64,000 nt of DNA, from positions 124,001 to 188,000 of the forward strand of contig CANFNV010000002.1 in NCBI GenBank assembly GCA_947448525.1, written 5' to 3'. Position 1 is the first letter of the stretch, and the number at the start of each line of letters is the position of its first letter. This stretch comes from Flavobacteriaceae bacterium. GTDB lineage: Bacteria > Bacteroidota > Bacteroidia > Flavobacteriales > Flavobacteriaceae. Under the pieces are notes generated by a model that saw nothing but the letters and a program-made list of their open reading frames with translations, did no database searches and had not been told where the DNA came from. Position numbers and translations under genes: made by a program. Of the stretch, positions 36,157 through 44,851 are shown in pieces.

Positions 36157-36486
36157 ATGATTAAAGTTTCAGATGATGCAAGTAAAAAAATCGTCTCAAT
36201 GATGCATGAAGACGGTTTTGATGCCGCTATTGATTATGTTAGAGTTGGCGTAAAAAGTGGTGGTTGTTCGGGGTTGTCGTATGAATTAAAATTTGACAAA
36301 GAATTACGAGAAAACGACAAGGTTTTTGAAGATAACAACGTTAAAATTGCTGTTGAAAAAAAATCATTTTTATACTTAGCCGGAACTATTTTAGAATTTT
36401 CAGGCGGATTAAACGGTAAAGGATTTGTTTTCAACAACCCGAATGCTATTAGAACTTGTGGATGTGGGGAATCATTTTCGCTTTAG
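36157..36486 (+). CDS. sufA: Iron-sulfur cluster carrier, SufA/IscA/ErpA type
   Basis: This 109-residue A-type carrier accepts Fe-S clusters from the SufBCD scaffold and passes them to target proteins. The three conserved Cys of the family are visible: one in the GVKSGGCSGLSYEL stretch and two in the C-terminal RTCGCGESFSL. FVFNNPNA precedes the Cys pair. It is the first gene of the suf cluster, with sufB 44 bases downstream. The exact A-type name (SufA, IscA or ErpA) cannot be settled from sequence alone, and the context favours SufA. Confidence 0.9.
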   Translation: MIKVSDDASKKIVSMMHEDGFDAAIDYVRVGVKSGGCSGLSYELKFDKELRENDKVFEDNNVKIAVEKKSFLYLAGTILEFSGGLNGKGFVFNNPNAIRTCGCGESFSL

Positions 36487-36530
36487 TCGAAAGTCATAAA
36501 GTCAAAAGACTTTCAAATTTTAATTAAAAT

Positions 36531-37979
36531 ATGTCAAAATATACAGAGGACGATTTAAAAATCGAATTAGAAACCAAAGAATACGAATATGGATTCTACA
36601 CCGATTTAGATTCGGAGACGTTTCCTATTGGATTGAATGAAGATATTGTTCGTGCTATTTCTTTAAAAAAAGAAGAACCACAATGGATGACCGATTGGCG
36701 CATTGAAGCGTTTCGTAGTTGGCAAGAAATGGTGGAACCAGAATGGGCAAATGTGCATTATGAAAAACCAGATTTTCAAGCCATTTCTTATTATTCGGCA
36801 CCCAAAAAAGCCGATCCAAATAAAACCTTAGATGATGTTGATCCCGAACTTTTGGCGATGTACAAAAAATTGGGAATTTCTGTCGATGAACAGAAAATGA
36901 TGAACAATGTTGCTATGGATATTGTAGTCGATTCGGTTTCTGTAGCCACTACTTTCAAAAAAACTTTGGCCGAAAAGGGTATTATTTTTATGAGTATTTC
37001 CGAAGCCATTCGTGAATATCCAGACTTGGTTCAAAAATATTTAGGAACGGTAGTACCCCAAAAAGATAACTTTTATGCCGCTTTAAACTCGGCAGTTTTC
37101 TCTGACGGCAGTTTTTGTTACATTCCAAAAGGCATTCGCTGTCCAATGGAATTATCAACGTATTTCCGTATCAATCAAGCCGGAACCGGTCAATTTGAAC
37201 GCACATTATTAATTGCTGATGAAGGCAGTTATGTTTCGTATCTAGAAGGATGTACTGCTCCAAGTCGTGATGAAAATCAATTGCATGCTGCGGTAGTTGA
37301 GTTAATTGCTTTAGACGATGCTGAAATCAAATATTCCACGGTTCAAAATTGGTACCCAGGCAATAAAGAAGGTAAAGGAGGCGTGTTTAATTTTGTAACC
37401 AAAAGAGGAATTTGCGAGAAAAACGCTAAAATCTCATGGACACAAGTAGAAACCGGTTCGGCTGTAACTTGGAAATATCCCTCTGTAGTTTTGAAAGGAG
37501 ACAATTCCATAGGAGAATTTTATTCGATTGCTGTAACCAATAATTTCCAACAAGCCGATACCGGAACTAAAATGGTGCATTTAGGCAAAAACACTAAATC
37601 GACTATTATTTCTAAAGGAATTTCGGCAGGAAAATCGCAAAACAGTTACCGAGGTTTGGTTCGAATTAGCGCTAATGCTGACAATGCTAGAAACTTCTCA
37701 CAATGTGATTCTCTTTTGATGGGAAATAATTGCGGGGCACATACGTTTCCATATATCGAAAGTAAAAACTCTAGCGCTAAAATTGAACACGAAGCAACCA
37801 CTTCTAAAATAGGTGAAGACCAAGTATTCTATTGCAATCAACGTGGAATTCCAACCGAAAAAGCCATTGCGTTAATCGTTAACGGTTTTAGTAAAGAAGT
37901 GTTGAATAAACTTCCAATGGAATTCGCGGTTGAAGCACAGAAATTATTAGAAATTTCGTTGGAAGGAAGTGTAGGGTAA
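36531..37979 (+). CDS. sufB: Fe-S assembly scaffold subunit SufB
   Basis: This 482-residue SufB forms with SufC and SufD the cytosolic scaffold on which Fe-S clusters are built. Features are the [15 protein letters not shown]-terminal motif, [19 protein letters not shown], the beta-helix segment with [38 protein letters not shown] and the C-terminal [20 protein letters not shown]. The length of about 480 is that of SufB and not SufD. It is followed, after 136 bases of repeat-like DNA, by sufC. Confidence 0.97.
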   Translation: MSKYTEDDLKIELETKEYEYGFYTDLDSETFPIGLNEDIVRAISLKKEEPQWMTDWRIEAFRSWQEMVEPEWANVHYEKPDFQAISYYSAPKKADPNKTLDDVDPELLAMYKKLGISVDEQKMMNNVAMDIVVDSVSVATTFKKTLAEKGIIFMSISEAIREYPDLVQKYLGTVVPQKDNFYAALNSAVFSDGSFCYIPKGIRCPMELSTYFRINQAGTGQFERTLLIADEGSYVSYLEGCTAPSRDENQLHAAVVELIALDDAEIKYSTVQNWYPGNKEGKGGVFNFVTKRGICEKNAKISWTQVETGSAVTWKYPSVVLKGDNSIGEFYSIAVTNNFQQADTGTKMVHLGKNTKSTIISKGISAGKSQNSYRGLVRISANADNARNFSQCDSLLMGNNCGAHTFPYIESKNSSAKIEHEATTSKIGEDQVFYCNQRGIPTEKAIALIVNGFSKEVLNKLPMEFAVEAQKLLEISLEGSVG

Positions 37980-38078
37980 TTTGAAAATGTGGCAATTTTA
38001 AAATAATTTTCATCCCGACATTATAAATAGTAAAACAAAAAAAACAGAAAATAGAATTGGAAAAGAAATCGTTAACAT

Positions 38079-38110
38079 CAACAAATTTCCAAATCAACAA
38101 ATTTCCAAAT
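38079..38110 (+). repeat. Tandem 16-mer before sufC
   Basis: Two exact copies of CAACAAATTTCCAAAT lie end to end and finish five bases before the sufC ATG. They occupy the place of the ribosome-binding site, which is otherwise not recognisable. Confidence 0.85.
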
Positions 38111-38115
38111 TAATT

Positions 38116-38865
38116 ATGTTATCAATAAAAAATTTACACGCTTCGGTAGAAGACAAAGAAATACTAAAAGGAATTAATCTTGAAATAAAAGCTGGAGAAG
38201 TTCACGCGATTATGGGTCCGAATGGTGCCGGAAAATCAACACTTTCTTCCATCATTGCGGGTAATGAAAATTACACGGTTACTCAAGGTGAAATCCTTTT
38301 GGAAGGGGAAGATATTTCTGAATTGGCTCCTGAGGAACGCGCTCACAAAGGGGTTTTCTTATCGTTTCAATATCCGGTAGAAATTCCTGGGGTTTCGGTT
38401 ACCAACTTTATGAAAACTGCTATCAACGAAAGCCGAAAAGCCAACGGAAAAGAGGAAATGCCTGCCAATGAAATGCTAAAATTAATTCGCGAGAAATCAG
38501 AATTATTAGAAATTGACCGCAAGTTTTTATCCCGTTCTTTAAACGAAGGATTTTCTGGAGGAGAAAAAAAACGTAATGAAATTTTCCAAATGGCAATGCT
38601 AGAACCAAAACTGGCAATCCTAGACGAAACCGATTCGGGATTGGACATTGATGCGCTCAGAATTGTAGCGAATGGTGTAAATAAACTTAAAAACAAAAAT
38701 AATGCGGTTTTGGTAATCACGCATTACCAACGCTTGCTAGATTATATCATTCCAGATTTTGTTCACGTATTAATGGACGGAAAAATTGTAAAATCGGGCG
38801 GAAAAGAATTGGCTTATGAATTAGAAGAAAAAGGATACGATTGGATTAAGAGTGAATTAGTTTAA
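38116..38865 (+). CDS. sufC: Fe-S assembly ATPase SufC
   Basis: This 249-residue ABC-type ATPase drives conformational change in the SufBCD scaffold. It shows Walker [18 protein letters not shown] (about residues 31-47), the ABC signature [14 protein letters not shown] (about 146-159), Walker [17 protein letters not shown] (about 169-184) and the H-loop [11 protein letters not shown] (about 200-210). There are no membrane segments, so it is cytosolic. Length and motifs are typical. The 62-base gap to sufD holds alternative hairpins. Confidence 0.97.
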   Translation: MLSIKNLHASVEDKEILKGINLEIKAGEVHAIMGPNGAGKSTLSSIIAGNENYTVTQGEILLEGEDISELAPEERAHKGVFLSFQYPVEIPGVSVTNFMKTAINESRKANGKEEMPANEMLKLIREKSELLEIDRKFLSRSLNEGFSGGEKKRNEIFQMAMLEPKLAILDETDSGLDIDALRIVANGVNKLKNKNNAVLVITHYQRLLDYIIPDFVHVLMDGKIVKSGGKELAYELEEKGYDWIKSELV

Positions 38866-38868
38866 AAA

Positions 38869-38909
38869 GTTATCAGTTGTCTGTTATATACTGATAACAA
38901 AAACAACTG
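38869..38909 (+). other. Alternative hairpins between sufC and sufD
   Basis: GTTATCAG (38869-38876) pairs with CTGATAAC (38891-38898). CAGTTGT (38874-38880), which overlaps the first arm, pairs instead with ACAACTG (38903-38909). The two structures exclude each other. Neither ends in a T-run, so they look more like an mRNA-processing or stability element than a terminator. Confidence 0.5.
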
Positions 38910-38927
38910 AAAACCGACAACAAAATT

Positions 38928-40244
38928 ATGGATTTAAAAGAAAAATTAGTATCGTCCTTTATGGCTTTTGAAGAACAGATCGATGTGACTTCTCAGTTGC
39001 ATGATGTGCGTATTTCGGCTATCAAAAACTTTGAAAATAAAGGATTTCCAACAAAAAAAGAGGAATCTTGGAAATATACATCGCTGAATGCCATTTTAAA
39101 AAATGACTATTCGGTGTTTCCAAAACACGAAAATGCGATAGAATTTGCTGTCGTTAAAAAGTACTTTTTGCACGAAATCGATACGTATAAAGTCATTTTT
39201 GTTGATGGAAAATTCTCCTCATTTTTATCAGCAACTACGCACGACGGAATTGATGTTTGCTTGATGTCTTCGGCATTAACCAAGCCAAAATACAAAATGG
39301 TTATTGATGAATATTTCAATAAAATTGCTAATAAAGACGAGAGTTTGACGTCGTTAAATACCGCTTTTGCCAATGAAGGAGCGTATATTAACATCCCGAA
39401 AAGTAAAGTGGTTGAAAAACCAATCGAAATCATTTATTTTTCTACGGGAAATGAAGACGCTTTGATGGTACAACCCCGAAATTTAGTAATTGTAGGTGAA
39501 AATGCCCATGTTCAGATTATTGAAAGACATCAATCGTTAAATGAAAACGCAGTTTTGACGAATTCGGTTACGGAGATTTTTGCTCAAAAACGAGCCATCG
39601 TAGATTATTATAAAGTTCAAAACGATTTGCAATCGGCAAACCTTATTGACAATACTTATATTTCTCAAAAACAAGAAAGTAGAGTTTCAGTTCATACGTT
39701 TTCTTTTGGCGGAAACATTACCAGAAATAACTTGAATTTCTATCATTTTGGCGAACGAATTGATTCGACTTTAAAAGGAATTACAATTATTGGAAATAAG
39801 CAACATGTCGATCATTTTACATTGGTAAATCACGCCACGCCAAATTGTGAAAGCCATCAAAACTATAAAACTATTTTAGCCGATAGTTCAACAGGTGTTT
39901 TTAATGGAAAGATATATGTAGAAAGAGAAGCCCAAAAAACAGATGCTTTTCAGCAAAATAATAACATTTTAATTGGAGACAAAGCCACCATAAACGCTAA
40001 ACCACAATTGGAAATTTTTGCCGATGATGTGAAATGTTCTCACGGTTGCACCATTGGTCAATTGGACGAAAGCGCTATGTTTTACATGCAACAACGTGGT
40101 ATTCCAAAGAAAGAAGCCAAAGCGTTATTGATGTATGCGTTCTCCAACGAAGTAATAGAAAGTATCAAAATACCGGAACTGAAACAACGAATTACTAAAA
40201 TAATAGCCACTAAATTGGGCGTTAATTTGGGGTTTGATTTGTAA
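38928..40244 (+). CDS. sufD: Fe-S assembly scaffold subunit SufD
   Basis: The 438-residue SufD partners with SufB in the scaffold complex. It has the N-terminal helical region (about residues 1-60, with KKEESWKYTSLNAILK), the beta-helix (about 130-400) and the conserved C-terminal DDVKCSHGCTIGQLDESAMF with FYMQQRGIPKKEAKALLMYAF. A GKIYVEREAQKTDAFQQNNN segment is also typical. It ends the first suf transcript, and the next gene is inverted. Tandem CACAAAG repeats begin eight bases after its stop. Confidence 0.95.
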   Translation: MDLKEKLVSSFMAFEEQIDVTSQLHDVRISAIKNFENKGFPTKKEESWKYTSLNAILKNDYSVFPKHENAIEFAVVKKYFLHEIDTYKVIFVDGKFSSFLSATTHDGIDVCLMSSALTKPKYKMVIDEYFNKIANKDESLTSLNTAFANEGAYINIPKSKVVEKPIEIIYFSTGNEDALMVQPRNLVIVGENAHVQIIERHQSLNENAVLTNSVTEIFAQKRAIVDYYKVQNDLQSANLIDNTYISQKQESRVSVHTFSFGGNITRNNLNFYHFGERIDSTLKGITIIGNKQHVDHFTLVNHATPNCESHQNYKTILADSSTGVFNGKIYVEREAQKTDAFQQNNNILIGDKATINAKPQLEIFADDVKCSHGCTIGQLDESAMFYMQQRGIPKKEAKALLMYAFSNEVIESIKIPELKQRITKIIATKLGVNLGFDL

Positions 40245-40252
40245 GTTTTGAC

Positions 40253-40325
40253 CACAAAGAAATTAAGTATTCATAAATACCACAAAGTTATTAATCTATA
40301 CGCTCTTTGTGATTTTTACTTTGTG
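40253..40325. repeat. Inverted CACAAAG/CTTTGTG repeat between convergent genes
   Basis: CACAAAG occurs at 40253-40259 and 40281-40287, and its complement CTTTGTG at 40305-40311 and 40319-40325. Nested inverted pairs can form hairpins. The right half lies inside the 3' end of the serine hydrolase gene. Confidence 0.65.
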
Positions 40326-41658
40326 ATAGAGAAGAAACAACCCCACTCAACAACCCATTAAAATCGAATTCTTCGCTCAATCCCATTCGTACTATAACTA
40401 AATCTTGGCTTGGGAATATCGCTACCATTTGCCCTTGAAAACCGCTGGCATAATACATGTTTCTAGGCACATCTGGGAATTTTCCACCGGAGTTCAACCA
40501 AAATTGAGCGCCATAATTTCCTTTGGATGTATTGGTTGGTGTAGCCACGAATTTTGCCCAACCTTCGTCAAACAATTGTTCACCGTTCCAGTTGCCTTTG
40601 TGCAGGTATAATAATCCAAATTTTCCCCAATCGCGAGGCGTGGCCCAGCCGTAAGAAGAACCTACAAAGTTACCCGCCATATCAGTTTCTACAATCGCCG
40701 AATTCATACCAATTTTATCTAACAAACTGCTGTACCAAAAGTCCAAATATTCTTGATGGGTTTTGAATTGATTTCTCAGTATTTTTGACAATAGATTGGT
40801 AGTTCCCGAAGAGTAATTCCAGTGCAAGTTTGGTGGGAATTGCGCTCTTTTTTCTAGCTGTACTTTTCCCATATCTTCTGCTTGAAAAAGCATTTTTGTA
40901 GCATCACAAATTTTATCGTATTTCTCTTCCCATTCCAAACCAGAATTCATATGAAGTAAGTCACTTGTTCTAATTAGGGCGCGTTCATCTTTTTGCCATT
41001 CGGCTATTGGAGCAGTTTTATTTACGTCGAATTTACCTTGCTTTTGTAAAATTCCGAAATACGTCCCAGTCAAACTTTTCGTCATTGACCAACCTAAAAT
41101 TCTTGAGTTTTTATTGAAACCAGTATCGTATTTTTCGGCGATGATTTTGTCTTTATAAATGACAATTATAGCACGAGTTCGTTTGTTTTTTTCTCCTTTT
41201 TTATCAAAGGCATTTGCTACAATACTTTTTAATTTTTTATAATCAATGTTGGAAAATAAGGTGTCTTTTGGGTCTAAATTTCCATAAGGAAATGGTAAGT
41301 TATTGTTGGTTTTGGTTCTTTTTGGAACTTCATAGGGTTTAGTAATATCAAAATCATCATTAATCAAAGTTACACCTATACCTTCACGATAAATGGCTTT
41401 GCGTTCTTTTATTCCATGAACATTAGAAGTTGCAAAATGTTCGAAATTATTAATTTCATTGGTTGCCCAATCTATTTTATCAATGTCATTGTCGCCTTGT
41501 TGAATAGTTTGAATCGAACGGTAGTCTAAAAAATGTCCAGAAGCGACACTTTTCGCCGAAAAACCTGAAATCAAATCAAGTTGTGGATAGATTGTAATTC
41601 GTAGGTAAACTAAAGCGGTAAGAATAACTATTGCGATGATTTTCAGAAATTTTCTCAT
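40291..41658 (-). CDS. Beta-lactamase-like (class C) serine hydrolase
   Basis: The 455-residue protein has one N-terminal membrane/signal segment (about residues 4-22, IIAIVILTALVYLRI) and a serine beta-lactamase-like domain. The S-x-x-K motif is SMTKSLTG (about 195-202), the Y-x-N-type motif YSSGTTN lies near 290, and the GDFWG-like C-terminal region is present as ASGFQGQMVAI. It resembles penicillin-binding/esterase-type hydrolases such as EstB or 6-aminohexanoate-dimer hydrolase, so the substrate is unknown. The last residues (about SQSKNHKERID) are encoded by repeat DNA. It sits inverted between sufD and sufS. I chose the ATG at 41658 so that the hydrophobic segment starts at the N-terminus. 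Confidence 0.85.
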   Translation of the reverse strand: MRKFLKIIAIVILTALVYLRITIYPQLDLISGFSAKSVASGHFLDYRSIQTIQQGDNDIDKIDWATNEINNFEHFATSNVHGIKERKAIYREGIGVTLINDDFDITKPYEVPKRTKTNNNLPFPYGNLDPKDTLFSNIDYKKLKSIVANAFDKKGEKNKRTRAIIVIYKDKIIAEKYDTGFNKNSRILGWSMTKSLTGTYFGILQKQGKFDVNKTAPIAEWQKDERALIRTSDLLHMNSGLEWEEKYDKICDATKMLFQAEDMGKVQLEKRAQFPPNLHWNYSSGTTNLLSKILRNQFKTHQEYLDFWYSSLLDKIGMNSAIVETDMAGNFVGSSYGWATPRDWGKFGLLYLHKGNWNGEQLFDEGWAKFVATPTNTSKGNYGAQFWLNSGGKFPDVPRNMYYASGFQGQMVAIFPSQDLVIVRMGLSEEFDFNGLLSGVVSSLSQSKNHKERID

Positions 41659-41713
41659 TATTAATGGATTTTGATGCAATTTAGGAAATAATAAATACAG
41701 ATTTCATGGATTG

Positions 41714-41758
41714 ACACAAATTCAAAATCAAATCTGTGATAATTTGTGAAATTTGTGT
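41714..41758. repeat. AATCTGTG-type tandem/inverted repeat upstream of sufS
   Basis: ACACAAATT (41714-41722) is complementary to AATTTGTGT (41750-41758). The right part consists of degenerate copies of a unit like AAT(C/T)TGTGA in tandem, about 9-11 bases each. Similar words are familiar as dispersed intergenic repeats in Bacteroidota genomes, but I cannot search for the other copies. Confidence 0.6.
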
Positions 41759-41789
41759 TGAACAAACCTTCAATAATTATTAACATCTG

Positions 41790-41824
41790 TTTGGTAGAAA
41801 TCAATTTCAATTTTATTACTTTTG
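41790..41824 (+). promoter_or_regulatory. Promoter of sufS
   Basis: TTTG at 41790-41793 and TACTTTTG at 41817-41824 are 23 bases apart, at the upper end of the Bacteroidota range. The -7 word ends 26 bases before the sufS ATG. Confidence 0.55.
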
Positions 41825-41850
41825 TATTTAGAAAAATTCTAAATAAACAA

Positions 41851-43065
41851 ATGTTAGACATAAAAAAGATACGCGCCGATTTTCCGATACTTTCGCAAAA
41901 AGTGAATGGAAAACCATTGGTTTATTTCGATAACGGAGCTACTTCTCAAAAACCTAAAGTGGTGATTGATGCGATAATCAAATACTACGAAGAAATTAAT
42001 GCAAACATTCATCGAGGGGTGCATACATTAAGTCAAAGAGCGACTGATGCGTATGAGATTTCGAGAGGTAAAATCCAAAATCATATAAATGCTAAATTCC
42101 CGCACGAAGTAATTTTCACTTCAGGAACTACCCATGCAATAAATGCGGTAGCAAATGGTTTTGCTTCGATTGTAAAAGTAGGCGATGAGGTTTTGGTTTC
42201 GGCTTTAGAACACCATAGTAATATTGTGCCTTGGCAAATGTTGTGTGAAAGAACAGGTGCAACTTTGAAAGTAATTCCTATGAATGAAAAGGGAGAATTG
42301 TCTCTCTCAGAATTTGAAAAATTGCTTTCGGAAAAAACTAAGATTGTTACTGTTAATCATATTTCTAATGCATTGGGAACCATCAACCCAATAAAATATA
42401 TAATTGAAAAAGCGCATCAAGTGGGGGCTGCAATATTGATTGATGGCGCACAAGCTGTTCCACATTTAAAACCAAATGTTCAGGAATTAGATTGTGATTT
42501 TTATGTTTTTTCGGGTCATAAAATTTGTGGTCCGACCGGCGTTGGAATTCTTTACGGAAAAGAAGAATGGTTGCGAAAGTTGCCGCCTTATCAAGGGGGT
42601 GGTGAAATGATTGCTACGGTTTCATTTAAAAAAACAACCTATGCCGATTTACCGCATAAATTTGAAGCAGGAACACCCAATATTGAAGGCGGAATAGTAT
42701 TAGGTACAGCAATTGATTATTTAAACGAAATAGGATTTGATAACATAGCCGAATATGAGCATGAATTGTTAGTTTATGCAACCGATAAATTATTAGAAAT
42801 TGAAGGTTTAAAAATTTTTGGATCTGCCAAAGAAAAAGCGTCTGTGATTTCGTTTAATATTGAAGGGATTCATCCGTATGACATTGGTACAATTATCGAT
42901 AAATTAGGAATAGCAGTTCGAACCGGACATCATTGTGCCCAACCTATTATGGATTTTTATAAAATTCCAGGAACTATAAGAGCCAGTTTCGCATTCTACA
43001 ATACTAAAGAAGAAATTGATATCTTTGTCGAAGCGTTACAAAAAGCAAAAATGATGTTATCTTAA
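41851..43065 (+). CDS. sufS: Cysteine desulfurase SufS
   Basis: The 404-residue PLP enzyme takes sulfur from cysteine and passes it to SufE for cluster assembly. Key stretches are the N-terminal LVYFDNGATSQKPKVVIDAI, SALEHHSNIVPWQ, LIDGAQAVPHL (PLP Asp), the PLP Lys in FSGHKICGPTGVG (about residue 224) and the catalytic Cys in VRTGHHCAQPIMDFY (about 367). I chose the ATG at 41851. The 35 codons upstream in frame would translate through the promoter and repeat region. It heads the second suf group: sufS, a lipoprotein gene, sufE, a SufT-like gene and DUF2480. Confidence 0.95.
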   Translation: MLDIKKIRADFPILSQKVNGKPLVYFDNGATSQKPKVVIDAIIKYYEEINANIHRGVHTLSQRATDAYEISRGKIQNHINAKFPHEVIFTSGTTHAINAVANGFASIVKVGDEVLVSALEHHSNIVPWQMLCERTGATLKVIPMNEKGELSLSEFEKLLSEKTKIVTVNHISNALGTINPIKYIIEKAHQVGAAILIDGAQAVPHLKPNVQELDCDFYVFSGHKICGPTGVGILYGKEEWLRKLPPYQGGGEMIATVSFKKTTYADLPHKFEAGTPNIEGGIVLGTAIDYLNEIGFDNIAEYEHELLVYATDKLLEIEGLKIFGSAKEKASVISFNIEGIHPYDIGTIIDKLGIAVRTGHHCAQPIMDFYKIPGTIRASFAFYNTKEEIDIFVEALQKAKMMLS

Positions 43066-43077
43066 AACCTTTTAATT

Positions 43078-43515
43078 ATGAAAGTTGCTTACTTGATTTT
43101 AATATCCATTTTCATGACAAAGGGATGTTCCGATGATGCTAAAAAAGATTTGAAAAACACCACAATTCAATATGTAGCCAATACACGAGGATCGTTTCAA
43201 AAAATTACAATTCAAAACCAAGAAATTAGCATTTCAAAAAATAGAAATGAAGATGGAAAGGGCACTACAACAAAAATTTTAGATGCCGAATGGAATCAGT
43301 TAGTGCTTTTGTTTTCAAAAATAGATTTAGATAAATTGAATTACTATGAAGCGCCTACTCAAAAACGGTTTTATGATGGAGCTGCTATGGCTAATCTCTC
43401 CATCATTCATAAAGGAAAAGAATATCAATCTGTAACATTTGACAATGGAAATCCACCAATTGAAATTGCCGATTTTGTAAACAAAGTGACTTCGTTAGTA
43501 AAACAGGAAAAATGA
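43078..43515 (+). CDS. Hypothetical lipoprotein within the suf locus
   Basis: The 145-residue protein starts MKVAYLILISIFMTKGCSDD, a short signal ending in a lipobox-like KGC, so it is probably lipid-anchored. The mature part is beta-rich with polar patches (ITIQNQEISISKNRNEDGKG, then ADLSIIHKGKEYQSVTFDNG-like strands). I do not recognise a characterised family. It lies 12 bases after sufS and overlaps sufE by four bases (ATGA), so it is fully inside the suf transcript. A role in iron-sulfur assembly would be surprising for an exported protein and is not supported by the sequence. Confidence 0.75.
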   Translation: MKVAYLILISIFMTKGCSDDAKKDLKNTTIQYVANTRGSFQKITIQNQEISISKNRNEDGKGTTTKILDAEWNQLVLLFSKIDLDKLNYYEAPTQKRFYDGAAMANLSIIHKGKEYQSVTFDNGNPPIEIADFVNKVTSLVKQEK

Positions 43516-43931
43516 CAATACAAGAAATTCAAAGGGATATTATTGATGAGTTTTCAATGTTTGACGATTGGATGGAGCGTTACGAATACATCATAGAGCT
43601 TGGAAAATCACTTCCTTTAATTGAGGAACAATATAAAAAAGAAGACAATATTATTAAAGGATGTCAGTCGAAGGTTTGGGTTCACGGACAACAAAATGAC
43701 GATAAAATTGTTTTTACAGCCGATAGTGACGCTATTTTAACCAAAGGGATTATTGCTATTTTAATTCGAACGTTTTCCAATCAAAAAGCAATTGACATTT
43801 TAGATGCAAACACTAATTTTATTGATGAAATTGGTTTGAAAGAACATTTATCGCCAACACGAGCCAATGGTTTGGTTTCTATGATTAAACAAATAAAAAT
43901 GTATGCTTTAGCATTTGATGCTAAGAATTAA
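43512..43931 (+). CDS. sufE: Sulfur acceptor protein SufE
   Basis: The 139-residue SufE receives persulfide sulfur from SufS and stimulates it. The motif IIKGCQSKVWVHGQ, with the active Cys at about residue 54, is the family hallmark, along with the N-terminal DEFSMFDDWMERYEYIIELG. The C-terminal LSPTRANGLVSMI is also conserved. Its start overlaps the preceding lipoprotein gene by four bases. Confidence 0.96.
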   Translation: MTIQEIQRDIIDEFSMFDDWMERYEYIIELGKSLPLIEEQYKKEDNIIKGCQSKVWVHGQQNDDKIVFTADSDAILTKGIIAILIRTFSNQKAIDILDANTNFIDEIGLKEHLSPTRANGLVSMIKQIKMYALAFDAKN

Positions 43932-43939
43932 TAATAACT

Positions 43940-44263
43940 ATGGAAGAATTTAAAGACGAAATTAATTTAGGCGAAAGCGTAGTAAAAGTTTTAAAAGGAA
44001 TTTACGATCCCGAGATTCCGGTTGACATTTACGAATTAGGATTGATTTACGACGTTATGATTAATGAAGATAATGAAGTAAAAGTGTTGATGACATTAAC
44101 CTCGCCTAATTGTCCTGTAGCAGAAACTTTGCCTCGTGAAGTTGAAGAAAAAGTTGCCAAAATAGACGCAATTAAATCTTGTGAAGTTGAGATAACTTTC
44201 GATCCGCCTTGGAGTAAAGATTTAATGAGCGAAGAAGCTAAATTGGAACTTGGAATGTTATAA
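43940..44263 (+). CDS. SufT/MIP18-family (DUF59) Fe-S assembly protein
   Basis: This 107-residue MIP18/DUF59 protein has the family pattern VLKGIYDPEIPVDIYELGLI, YDVMINEDNEVKVLMTLTSP with NCPVAETLPREVEEKV, and the C-terminal VEITFDPPWSKDLMSEEAK. The Cys of NCP in the TSPNCP motif is the conserved one. In other bacteria, SufT-type members help mature Fe-S proteins in a Suf-linked pathway, and the position in the suf locus supports that here. It lies nine bases after sufE and ends just before the DUF2480 gene. Confidence 0.88.
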   Translation: MEEFKDEINLGESVVKVLKGIYDPEIPVDIYELGLIYDVMINEDNEVKVLMTLTSPNCPVAETLPREVEEKVAKIDAIKSCEVEITFDPPWSKDLMSEEAKLELGML

Positions 44264-44264
44264 A

Positions 44265-44774
44265 ATGGCAGAAGATATTATAAATAAAGTAGCAAATTCT
44301 TCACTCGAAGTTTTCGATTTAGAAGATTATTATCCAAAAGGAATTCGTACCCAAATTGACATTTCCCAATGGCTTTATGAAGGCTTTATTTTGAAAGAAA
44401 AAGAATTTCGAGAAGCTCTAAAAAATCATAATTGGTCACAATACCAAGATCATTTTGTTGCGATTCATTGTGATACGGATGCTATAATTCCGGCATGGGC
44501 TAGTATTTTAGTAACTAGTCACCTCATCCCTTATGCAAGAAAAACAGTCATAGGAAATGTGTCTGATTTAGAGACTTCTTTGTATCAAGATATTCTTTCT
44601 AAAATTGACTTTTCAATGTATCAGGATAAGCCCATTATCTTAAAAGGGTGTTCTAAAAAGCCAGTTCCAGAAAGTGCTTATATATTTGCAATACAGCATC
44701 TTCAAATTGTTGTGAAAAGCATTATGTACGGTGAAGCTTGCTCCGCTGTTCCACTTTTTAAAAGAGCAAAATAA
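44265..44774 (+). CDS. DUF2480 family protein
   Basis: The 169-residue cytosolic protein matches the Bacteroidota DUF2480 family: DIINKVANSSLEVFDLEDYYPKG, IDISQWLYEGFILKEKEFRE, the HNWSQYQDHFVAIHCDTDAIIPAWA stretch, and the Cys-containing ILKGCSKKPVPESAY and GEACSAVPLFKRAK. I placed the start at the ATG after GTTATAAA (44265). An ATG five codons upstream lies in the SufT stop region and is less likely. Its function is unknown. The conserved Cys residues and its place at the end of the suf locus make an Fe-S-related role worth testing. Confidence 0.85.
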   Translation: MAEDIINKVANSSLEVFDLEDYYPKGIRTQIDISQWLYEGFILKEKEFREALKNHNWSQYQDHFVAIHCDTDAIIPAWASILVTSHLIPYARKTVIGNVSDLETSLYQDILSKIDFSMYQDKPIILKGCSKKPVPESAYIFAIQHLQIVVKSIMYGEACSAVPLFKRAK

Positions 44775-44798
44775 ATGAGATAAATCTATTTCAGAATT

Positions 44799-44832
44799 TT
44801 AACTATTTCAATCGAAGCGAAATTATAGTTAA
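44799..44832 (+). terminator. Possible terminator between the suf locus and hflX
   Basis: TTAACTAT (44799-44806) pairs with ATAGTTAA (44825-44832), with partial pairing of TTTC and GAAA inside. It lies between convergent genes. The following tract is mixed TTATTTCTTTT, so efficiency is uncertain. Confidence 0.4.
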
Positions 44833-44851
44833 TTATTTCTTTTAAATTAAG

